IMG/VR virus record: IMGVR_UViG_3300012030_000021
Span: 1-20,192 of that record
Direction: 5' to 3' (one strand)
Source of the DNA: a virus
Length of the DNA: 20,192 nucleotides
The notes beneath the pieces are model-generated. The model worked only from the letters and a program-made list of their open reading frames with translations, had not been told where the DNA came from and ran no database searches. Below are positions 7,783 through 15,200 of this stretch, in pieces. A program made the position numbers and the translations under genes. Position 1 is the stretch's first letter; every line of letters begins with the position of its first letter.

Positions 7783-8184
7783 ATGGCTAATCATGCTGGA
7801 AAAGAAGGAACCGTTAAAATTGGTGCGAGTACAATAGCGGAAATTCGGGAATATAGTATTGAAGAAACCGGCGATACTGCCGACAATACTACCCTTGATA
7901 ATACTACGGGTTGGAAAACTCATTTAGCCACCTTTAGCGGCTGGAGTGGTAGCGTATCTTGCTATTGGGATGAAACAGACACTAACGGTCAACAAACCCT
8001 TACAATTGGTGCTTCTGTTACGTTAAATGTTTACCCGGAAGGCGCAGGTACCGCGGATGAATTTTATTCCGGCACCGCAACAGTTACAGGCATATCAAGG
8101 AAGGCGGCTTTTGATGGCATGGTTGAAGCGGAATTTTCCTTTTTAGGAAGTGGCGCATTAACTGCCGATCAAGTACCTGCTTAA
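7783..8184 (+). CDS. Major tail tube protein, gpV/TP901-1 type
   Basis: This is the 133-aa tail tube subunit. The sequence MANHAGKEGTVKIGAS, IREYSIEETGDTAD, DNTTGWKTHLATFSGWSGSV, CYWDETD, the GASVTLNVYPEG strand and a late TATVTGISRKAAFDGM, with EAEFSFLGSG near the end, follow the beta-sandwich tube-protein pattern of gpV N-domain and TP901-1 major tail proteins. It has no C-terminal Ig-like extension, unlike lambda gpV, so the tube should be smooth. A very good AAGGAG Shine-Dalgarno (7769-7774) precedes ATG 7783, fitting high expression. A hairpin lies just after the stop. Acidic residues are more common than basic, also usual for tube proteins. Confidence 0.88.
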   Translation: MANHAGKEGTVKIGASTIAEIREYSIEETGDTADNTTLDNTTGWKTHLATFSGWSGSVSCYWDETDTNGQQTLTIGASVTLNVYPEGAGTADEFYSGTATVTGISRKAAFDGMVEAEFSFLGSGALTADQVPA

Positions 8185-8197
8185 TAATAAAATTGGC

Positions 8198-8226
8198 TAG
8201 TGTGCCGTCATTCAGGCGGCGCACTA
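8198..8226 (+). terminator. Hairpin after the tail tube gene
   Basis: A 10-bp stem TAGTGTGCCG / CGGCGCACTA with one U-G pair closes a 9-base loop, 13 bases after the tube-protein stop. It is followed by ATTTCTATAAAAAAAAC rather than a U-tract, so full termination is doubtful. Partial termination or 3'-end protection would lower chaperone and tape-measure expression relative to the tube subunit. A GTG at 8200 inside the stem is not a credible start. Confidence 0.55.
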
Positions 8227-8256
8227 ATTTCTATAAAAAAAACAAAAGGTATTAAC

Positions 8257-8619
8257 ATGAAAGATAAAATTATTACTCGCGCATTACAGCATTATAAAGA
8301 TGTTTGCTCCGAAAATGAAAATCAAATTGAAATTCCTGAGTGGGGCGAGCCGGGCAAGCCACTTATTATTTGCTGGACACCGTTAACAATGACGCAAATA
8401 GCTATTTTGCAAAAAAAATCAAGTGATGATTACGATAGATTAGTACGCTTAATAGTTATGAAAGCGGAAACCCCGGATGGTGAAAAAATATTTGATGATC
8501 CTGTACATGATAAAATTAAACTTATGAAAGGTGCCTCGTCAGAAGTTTTAGGCCGTATTTCAAAAGCTATGTCGGCTGGTGTTGGCGATGTTGAAGAGGA
8601 AGACAGCGAGGGGGAGTAA
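8257..8619 (+). CDS. Tail assembly chaperone, G-like
   Basis: This 120-aa protein lies between the tube and tape-measure genes, where siphoviruses encode the chaperone that coats the tape measure during tail assembly. It is helical and acidic, with IPEWGEPGKPLIICWTPLTM, KKSSDDYDRLVRLIVMKAE, GEKIFDD and a Glu/Asp-rich C-terminus (VEEEDSEGE). The pattern of a short N-terminal strand region and then a helix ending in predicted disorder suits gpG-type chaperones. The start is ATG 8257, with AAAAGG 8 bases before it; the frame extends to a GTG at 8200 inside the hairpin, which I rejected. Its stop TAA overlaps the ATG of the next frame (TAATG). Confidence 0.72.
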   Translation: MKDKIITRALQHYKDVCSENENQIEIPEWGEPGKPLIICWTPLTMTQIAILQKKSSDDYDRLVRLIVMKAETPDGEKIFDDPVHDKIKLMKGASSEVLGRISKAMSAGVGDVEEEDSEGE

Positions 8620-8759
8620 TGGGCAACCCTGCCATATATAATATGTATAGGGTTGCCGAAGTATTGCATTGCACCTTAGAAGAAATGTGCGATAAAGTGA
8701 CATTACCAGCATTTATAGCATGGGTTAAATATCTGAATAAAAAAGAGGGTAAGAAATAA
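8619..8759 (+). CDS. Second tail assembly chaperone frame, T-like (46 aa)
   Basis: This small gene fills the space between the G-like chaperone and the tape measure. The 46-residue product begins MGNPAIYNMYRVAEVLHC and continues with LEEMCDKVTLPAFIAWVKYL. It resembles the T part of lambda-type G-T chaperones and the pattern 'A..lg.tl.El...mt..E...W..Y'. It overlaps both neighbours by TAATG, so it is coupled on both sides. It is in the -1 frame relative to the G-like gene, exactly the lambda relationship. The purine run GAGGGGGAG just upstream can serve as its Shine-Dalgarno or as a slip site. The in-frame open region upstream reaches only to 8595, so a fusion would need slippage in the last eight codons of the G-like gene. 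Confidence 0.7.
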   Translation: MGNPAIYNMYRVAEVLHCTLEEMCDKVTLPAFIAWVKYLNKKEGKK

Positions 8760-10270
8760 TGGCAAAAGGCTTAAAATTTACAATTACCGCCGTAGATAAA
8801 ACGCAAAGGGCCTTTTCCACTCTTAAAAACAATGTTCGGAAACTTGATAAAAACCTTGGTAAAGTTGGTTTGTCGCTAAAAGGATTAGGCATTACCGCCG
8901 CTGTTGCTTTTGGTGTACAGGCTGTAAAAAAAGTATTATCTTTTGGTGATTCCATAAATAAGCTTTCTATTCGTTTGGGCATTACCGAAGAGTCACTTTC
9001 ACGGCTTGCCCATGTTGCCACTATTTCAGGCATTGAATTTGAAGGGCTTTCTAAAAATGTACAAAAGATGGTAGGCAATATTTCGGATGCTTCAACCGGT
9101 ATTGGAACCGCAAAAGCTGCTCTTGATGAACTTGGTTTAAGTGCTACGGCCTTAAATCAAATGACACCAGAGCAGCAACTTGGAGTGCTTGCCGATGCCT
9201 TGGATGGTGTCCAAAATTCCGCGGATCGTGTGCGCCTCGCGGTTGATATATTCGGCGAACGTGGCGCGAATATGCTGCAAATATTTGAAGGCGGCAGCGC
9301 AACAATTAATAAACTTACTGCCGAAGCAGATGCTTTAGGTGCGACAATGAGCGGGCCACAAGCTAAAGCAATGGCAGATATAAACGATGCCGGCGCAAGA
9401 ATGAGTGCTTCATTTATGGGCATTGTAAAAACAATTGTTTCTTCTATGGCTCCGGCTATCATTTGGATTATTGATTTATTTACTAAATTATTTGTTACTA
9501 TTGGTAAAGTTGGTTCGTTTGTTAGCGAAAAGATTGATCAAATGGGCCTTGGTTTTGTATATATGGCTGAAAAACTAGGCTTAGTTGACGAAGGCATTGC
9601 GGATTTAGCCGCGCAAGAATTGTTTGAAAATATGAATAAAGACGTTAAAAAGCTAAATATTAACCTAGAAAAAACCGGTTTACATATTGAAAAGATAAAA
9701 GCCGGGACTAAAAAGCCGAAAAAAGAAAAAACCGACGCAAAAGAAGATGCCGAGTTACCTTGGAAAACCGGCGAAAGCGGCCTTAAAGATTTTGAAACAC
9801 AAGCAAAATCTACGGCTTCAATTTTCCAAGACACCTTTAAAACGGCAATAGGTTCTATAAATTCAGACTTTTCAAACCTAAAAGATGTTGCAAAAGACGC
9901 ATTTAATTCGATTGTTAGCGGCCTTGCTCAACAAGGCGTTTCTAGCCTTATGGGTAGTCTTGGCGGTAGTATCGGCGGTGGTACCGGCGGCGCAATTGCT
10001 GGTTTAGCATCAACATTTGCCGGCTTCTTTGCTGATGGCGGCACTATCAAACCCGGACAATGGGGAGTTGTTGGCGAGCGCGGCCCAGAGCTTGTACAGG
10101 CCGGAGCCTCTTCTATGAATGTTACGCCAAACGGCGGCGGCACCGGTGGTAGGCCAATAAGCGTAAACTTTAATATTAGTACGCCAAGCCCTGATAGTTT
10201 TAGAAAAAGCCAAGGGCAAATAACAGCACAAGCGGCGCAGGCAATACGCAGTGCCGGACGCAATTTATAA
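8759..10270 (+). CDS. Tail tape measure protein (short)
   Basis: This protein sets tail length and is ejected with the DNA. Its 503 aa include an N-terminal helical region (FSTLKNNVRKLDKNLGKVG), hydrophobic stretches at about 37-63, 228-250 (MAPAIIWIIDLFTKLFVTIG) and 394-424 (Gly/Ala-rich), and a Lys-rich hinge near 315-330. The characteristic tape-measure ending is FADGGTIKPGQWGVVGERGP followed by ELVQAG. The final SPDSFRKSQGQI and C-terminal RNL resemble the tape measures of gene transfer agents and related alphaproteobacterial phages. At about 1.5 angstrom per residue the tail would be about 75 nm, roughly half that of lambda (853-aa gpH). The start overlaps the chaperone stop (TAATG). Confidence 0.88.
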   Translation: MAKGLKFTITAVDKTQRAFSTLKNNVRKLDKNLGKVGLSLKGLGITAAVAFGVQAVKKVLSFGDSINKLSIRLGITEESLSRLAHVATISGIEFEGLSKNVQKMVGNISDASTGIGTAKAALDELGLSATALNQMTPEQQLGVLADALDGVQNSADRVRLAVDIFGERGANMLQIFEGGSATINKLTAEADALGATMSGPQAKAMADINDAGARMSASFMGIVKTIVSSMAPAIIWIIDLFTKLFVTIGKVGSFVSEKIDQMGLGFVYMAEKLGLVDEGIADLAAQELFENMNKDVKKLNINLEKTGLHIEKIKAGTKKPKKEKTDAKEDAELPWKTGESGLKDFETQAKSTASIFQDTFKTAIGSINSDFSNLKDVAKDAFNSIVSGLAQQGVSSLMGSLGGSIGGGTGGAIAGLASTFAGFFADGGTIKPGQWGVVGERGPELVQAGASSMNVTPNGGGTGGRPISVNFNISTPSPDSFRKSQGQITAQAAQAIRSAGRNL

Positions 10271-10279
10271 GGGTTAAAT

Positions 10280-10897
10280 ATGTCTTTTGTAGAAGTTCAA
10301 TTTCCTACCGATATTTCATATGGTGCCGATGGTGGTGCATTATTTTCAACTGATATTATTACCACCTATGGCGGGAGCGAGCAACGAAATATAAATTGGT
10401 CGGCCCCACTTGGTATGTGGACGGTAGAACATGGTGTGAAAACTATTGCACAACTTGAAATATTGATTGCATTTTTCCGGGCAAGGCAAGGCCGCGCGGT
10501 TGGTTTTAGATTCAAAGATTGGCTAGATTATCATGTTACCGCCGGCACTAACGGCAATATCGGTACCGGTGATGGTGTGGAAGTAGATTTTCAATTACGC
10601 AAACAATATATAAATGGTGGCGTAACAGTTAATAGGCCCATTACAAAACCGGTAGCTGCTGGATTACTTATTTATGTTGATGGTGTTTTACAGACGCTTA
10701 CAACTCATTATACAGTTGATGATACTACCGGCATTGTTACGTTTGTTACCGCGCCCGGTGATACTTTGGCAGTTACCGCCAGTTTTGATTTTGATGTTCC
10801 GGTTAGATTTGATATTGATCATATGAGCGCATCAATTCCAGCCTTTGAAACTGGATCTTGGGGCAGTATTCCAATTATAGAATTAAGGGTTGCGTAA
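10280..10897 (+). CDS. Distal tail protein, DUF2460 (GTA gp12-like)
   Basis: This is the first tail-tip gene after the tape measure. The 205-aa protein has the DUF2460/TIGR02217 signature: MSFVEVQFPTDISYGADGG, a TYGGSEQRNINWS block, ARQGRAVGFRFKDWLDY, and the FDVPVRFDIDHMSAS ending, then an IIELRVA tail. In Rhodobacter-type gene transfer agents the equivalent gp12 forms the hexameric distal-tail ring joining tube to baseplate hub. Start ATG 10280 follows GGGTTAAAT, a weak Shine-Dalgarno. The stop overlaps the next start as TAATG. Confidence 0.88.
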   Translation: MSFVEVQFPTDISYGADGGALFSTDIITTYGGSEQRNINWSAPLGMWTVEHGVKTIAQLEILIAFFRARQGRAVGFRFKDWLDYHVTAGTNGNIGTGDGVEVDFQLRKQYINGGVTVNRPITKPVAAGLLIYVDGVLQTLTTHYTVDDTTGIVTFVTAPGDTLAVTASFDFDVPVRFDIDHMSASIPAFETGSWGSIPIIELRVA

Positions 10898-11772
10898 TGA
10901 CAAGGCCAATATCAGCAGAATTACAAGCGCATATTGCACAAGAAACAACAAATTTAGCCGTTTTGTGGCGCATTACTAGAACCGACGGTATAATTATTAC
11001 TTATACAGACCATAATGAAGATATTATTTATTTAACTGAAACTTTCAAAACAACAAATTCTTTTGCGCCAACTTCTATTTCATCAAAAGACGATCTTTCA
11101 ACTGATAACTTAGATGTTATTGGTATTTTAGAGTTTAATTCAACTGATAATGATATTGCAGAACCGGATTTAGCGGCGGGACTTTATGATTTTGCACAAG
11201 TGGAAATAATGACTATTAACTATGAGGATGTTTCACAAGGCACTATATTGTTTTTAAAAGGCTGGTTGGGTCGCGTTACCGTGCAGGGCGGGCAATTTAC
11301 AGCAGAAATAAGATCATTAGCGCAGAAGCTTCAAAATAATATTGGAAGGGTTTATACGGCGGCTTGTGATGCAATCCTTGGTGATACAAGGTGTGGCGTG
11401 AGTCTTGGAAGCTTTACTTTTGCCGCGACGGTGGCAACAACAACCGACAATACTACTCTTACAGCAACAGCATTAACGCAGGCCGCGGCTTATTTTACCG
11501 GCGGGCAAATAACTTTCACCTCTGGTCTAAATAATGGCCTTTCTATGGAAGTAAAAGATTTTCTAGAAACAGAGGTTACCCTTGCCTTACCAATGCCGAA
11601 TACCATTGCTATAAATGACACCTTTAATATTATTGCTGGATGCGATAAGCTAAAGGCAACTTGCATTGCAAAATTTAGTAACATTGCAAACTTTCGGGGC
11701 TTCCCGGATATTCCCGGAAGTGATAAAATCCTTGAAACTGCTGGAACATTTAGTGCGGGTAGTGATGGATAA
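10897..11772 (+). CDS. Baseplate hub protein, DUF2163 (GTA gp13-like), probable Fe-S protein
   Basis: The 291-aa product carries the DUF2163 pattern. The N-terminus is RPISAELQAHIAQETTNLAV with WRITRTDG, and the FKTTNSFAPTSI block follows. The C-terminal domain is NIGRVYTAACDAILGDTRCG, a second CDKLKATC pair, and NFRGFPDIPGSDKI. Four cysteines, Cys157, Cys166, Cys249 and Cys256, are spaced as in GTA gp13 and lambda gpL, where they hold an iron-sulphur cluster in the tail tip. It should form the trimeric hub below the distal ring. The start is ATG 10897 (TAATG overlap), after AAGGG. The frame extends 13 codons upstream inside the DUF2460 gene, which I do not accept. Confidence 0.88.
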   Translation: MTRPISAELQAHIAQETTNLAVLWRITRTDGIIITYTDHNEDIIYLTETFKTTNSFAPTSISSKDDLSTDNLDVIGILEFNSTDNDIAEPDLAAGLYDFAQVEIMTINYEDVSQGTILFLKGWLGRVTVQGGQFTAEIRSLAQKLQNNIGRVYTAACDAILGDTRCGVSLGSFTFAATVATTTDNTTLTATALTQAAAYFTGGQITFTSGLNNGLSMEVKDFLETEVTLALPMPNTIAINDTFNIIAGCDKLKATCIAKFSNIANFRGFPDIPGSDKILETAGTFSAGSDG

Positions 11773-12256
11773 AAAATTAATAGTAAAAGAAGCAGAAAGC
11801 TGGATTGGGACTAGATTTCATCATCAAGGCCGCTTGAAGAAGCTAAACAAAGACCATACCGGCGGTGTTGACTGTATAGGTCTTGTTGTTGGTGTTGCCC
11901 GTGATCTTAATTTAAAGAGCCACAAGAGCGATAAAACCGGTAAACTGCTACCATTGTACAAATTCGATCAAGTAGACTACGCAAGGGAGCCACAAGGGCA
12001 GCGATTAAAAGCCGCCCTTGATGACTTTCTTACGCCAATAGCTAAAGAAGATTTAGAGCCTGGCGATATTATATTATTTACGATTGTTAAATATCCACAG
12101 CATGTAGGAATAGTTTGCGAACATCCATACGGCGGTTTATGTATCATACATGCACTTGAAGTTTCCCGATTTGTTTGTTCGCACGCTTTAGATGAAAAAT
12201 GGCTTGATCGTGCATGTGGTTTTTATCAATTCCGTAAAGAGGCTTTTGAGGGTTAA
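11765..12256 (+). CDS. NlpC/P60-type peptidoglycan peptidase of the tail tip (GTA gp14-like)
   Basis: This is a 163-aa cysteine peptidase expected to open the host cell wall during DNA entry. The papain-like triad is visible as Cys37 (GGVDCIGLV), His113 (YPQHVGIV) and His129 (CIIHALEV), with AESWIGTRFHHQG at the front and the LEPGDIILF strand between. The order and spacing match NlpC/P60 proteins that replace lambda gpK in GTA-like tail tips. The start ATG 11765 overlaps the hub-gene stop by 8 bases; GTG 11762 is an alternative start, and the frame runs further upstream within the hub gene, where an earlier start is unlikely. The stop is 2 bases before the large tip protein gene. Confidence 0.88.
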   Translation: MDKKLIVKEAESWIGTRFHHQGRLKKLNKDHTGGVDCIGLVVGVARDLNLKSHKSDKTGKLLPLYKFDQVDYAREPQGQRLKAALDDFLTPIAKEDLEPGDIILFTIVKYPQHVGIVCEHPYGGLCIIHALEVSRFVCSHALDEKWLDRACGFYQFRKEAFEG

Positions 12257-12258
12257 AT

Positions 12259-15200
12259 ATGGCACAGTTTGCAGGTAGAATTGTCGGAACGGTTGCCGGC
12301 GCGGCTGGTGGCTTCTTTCTTGGTGGCCCCGCCGGTGCGCTTCAAGGTGCCGCTATTGGTTATCAACTTGGCAGCGCAGTTGATCAATCTAATGCGCCTG
12401 ATTCATATTTGCCAGATGTTATCGGGCCGCGGCTTAGTGATTTAGAGGTGCAAAAATCCGCATACGGGGATATTATGCCTATTATTTATGGTTCGGTTAG
12501 GCTTGGCGGTAATATAATATGGGCGCAAAATATAAAAGAAACAGAGGTTAGAGAAACGCAATCTTCCAGTGGCGGTAAAGGTGGCGGGCCTTCTCAAATA
12601 CAAACTTCTGTTACGTACGCTTATTCCGCAACGATTGCAATTGCTATTTGCGAAGGCCCTATTGATGAAGTCGTTAGAATCCGCGCTGATGCTGCAATTT
12701 TAACGCTTGAAGATTTGCAGGATTCCGCCGGGAAAATAGAAATACATCTAGGGGCCGAAGATCAGGCGGTTAGTACAATATTAGAGTCATATGATGGTGT
12801 TGGTAATGTTCCAAATTATCGCGGTGTTGCGTATGTTGTTCTTGAAGATTTCCCGTTGGCGGCTTTTGGAAATCGTATACCTAATTTTAATTTTGAAGTA
12901 CGCCGGGATGTTCGTTTTGACGATGGCCTTGAAGATAAAATAACCGATGTTGTACTTATTCCGGGAAGTGGAGAGTTTGTATATTCACCAACAATAACTG
13001 ATAAAGCCGCCGTTGTTGATTCTGGTGGTGGTGATTATTACCAAAGCGGCAAAAAAATTAAGATGAATATGCACAATTATGATGATGTTGCAAATGTTAC
13101 ACTTGCGCTTGATCAAATGGAAAAGGCACTACCAAACCTTGAATATGTTGCGGTAATAGTTAACTGGTTTATTACTACAAGCGTTGTTGCAAATGCCGAA
13201 GTAATCCCAAAAGTTGAATTTAATAACACACAAGCACAAGTAACGCCTACGGAATGGAGCGTTGCCGGCCTCACCAGAGCCACCGCGCAAAAAGTCTTAA
13301 CTTTCCCTGATGGAAGCGCGACATATGGCGGCACCCCAACTGATGCAAGCGTTATTGCTTTATGTCAGGCAATAAAAGCTAAAGGCTGGAATGTAATGTT
13401 ATATCCGATGCCGCTTGTTGATACTACAGATCAAACAGTTGGTGAAACTAATAAACCTTGGCGGGGAAGGCTAGAACCAGTATTAGAAGCAGATGTTGAT
13501 ACCTTCTTTACTCGTACAAATGGCTATAATAATTTTATCCGCCATTATACGCAATTAACCGTTGGCGGTATTAACTTAAAAGATGTTGTCGATTCTTTTG
13601 TTATTGGTAGTGAATTGCGGGGGCTTACTACATTTACACCGGGTGCAGATAATTACCCAGCCGTAACGCATTTGGCAACTCTTGCCGGCAATGTGCAAAC
13701 CGACTTAGGCGGTACCCCGCTTGTAATATATGCCGCAGATTGGAGCGAATACCATAGTTTGGATGGCTATTATCATATGGACGAGCTATGGACTAATGCG
13801 AATATTGATGTTGTTGGTATAGATTGTTATTTTCCACTAACTGCCGATTTGCCGCAAAGTTCTATTACGCCGGAAGCTATAACGGCTGGTTGGGAAGGCG
13901 GTGAAGGTTGGGATTATTACTGGAATGAAGCAAGAGACACACAAACAAGCTATAGCGGTGATCCAACCTTTGCGTGGAAAAATATTGAATATTGGTGGGC
14001 TAATGCACATTTCCATAACGCCGACGATCCGGGAAGCCCTACGGGATGGACTGCAAAAATGAAACCGATCTGGTTTACTGAAATTGGTTTTCCGTCGGTT
14101 GATGGGGCCGCAAATCAACCTAATGTATTTGTAGATCCTTCAACTAGTGAAAGCTATTACCCGCGTGGAAGCCGCCGCCGCGTTGATTATTTAGCACAAA
14201 GGGAGGCACTAGAAACAAGCCTTGATTTTCTTGATACTCGCAATGGAGAGGCCGGCAATAGTGATTTAGTGCCCCGCCGCTTCGTATGGACATATGATGC
14301 ACGGCCCTTTCCTTTTTTCCCCGATATAACGCAAGTTTGGGCCGACGGCCCAAACTGGAAAACCGGGCATTGGATAAATGGCAAAGTTGGTATTTCATCA
14401 CTTGGCGCAATTGTTGCGGAGTTATTAGGCAAGGTAGGATTTACGCTTGCGGATTATGACGTTTTTAATCTTACTGATGGTGTGCAAGGCTTTGTAATTC
14501 GCAATCGCGGATCCGTCCGGGATATTATAGGAACGTTACAACTACCATATTTTTTTGATATGGTTGAAAGTGGCGGAATCCTTAAATTTGTTAAACGAGG
14601 CGGCGAATCTGCTGCAACAATTACCGAAGAAGAGCTTATACCGCTTGGCGATGATAATATACGTGTACCAGCCGAAATTACCAGATCAGAAGAAAGTTCT
14701 TTACCGGTGCGGGTCGATGTTTCTTATATTAACCGCCCTACTGGCTTCTTAATTAATACACAGACTTCACAACGGCAAACCGTTGAATCGGTTGATATTA
14801 TGACGATCAACTTACCCCTTGTTATGGATGATAGAATTGCAAAACAGGTTGCGGATAAAACCTTATATAATATTTGGATAGCCCGTACATTCTATAGCTT
14901 TACATTACCGCCCAAATACGCATATATCGAACCAACGGACATAATCACAGTAACATTAAATAATGTAAATCACGTTATAAGGGTCAAAGAAACCCAAATT
15001 GCCCGCGGCGGAGCTATAGAGGCAAGAGGAGTTGCCGAAGACGTTAGTACATATGATTTTTATACAGAGCCAGGAGAGCCTTCACCGCCTGTAATACCCG
15101 GAGAGAAAAACCCGGAAACAAGAATGGAATTAATGGATTTAAACGCTTTTCCATCTGATACCGACGGGCAAGGTACTTTGCGTATTGCGGTTGCATCCGA

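Noticed and set aside
8200-8256. Upstream extension of the G-like chaperone from GTG 8200
   Set aside because: It lies inside the hairpin stem, encodes an unlikely MCRHSGG leader, and ATG 8257 has a proper Shine-Dalgarno at the right distance.
10858-10896. Upstream extension of the DUF2163 gene
   Set aside because: It would overlap the DUF2460 gene by 40 bases; the family-typical start MTRPIS at ATG 10897 overlaps the stop as TAATG, like other junctions here.
11666-11764. 99-base upstream extension of the NlpC/P60 gene
   Set aside because: It lies within the conserved NFRGFPDIPG end of the hub gene; the catalytic domain is complete from ATG 11765.
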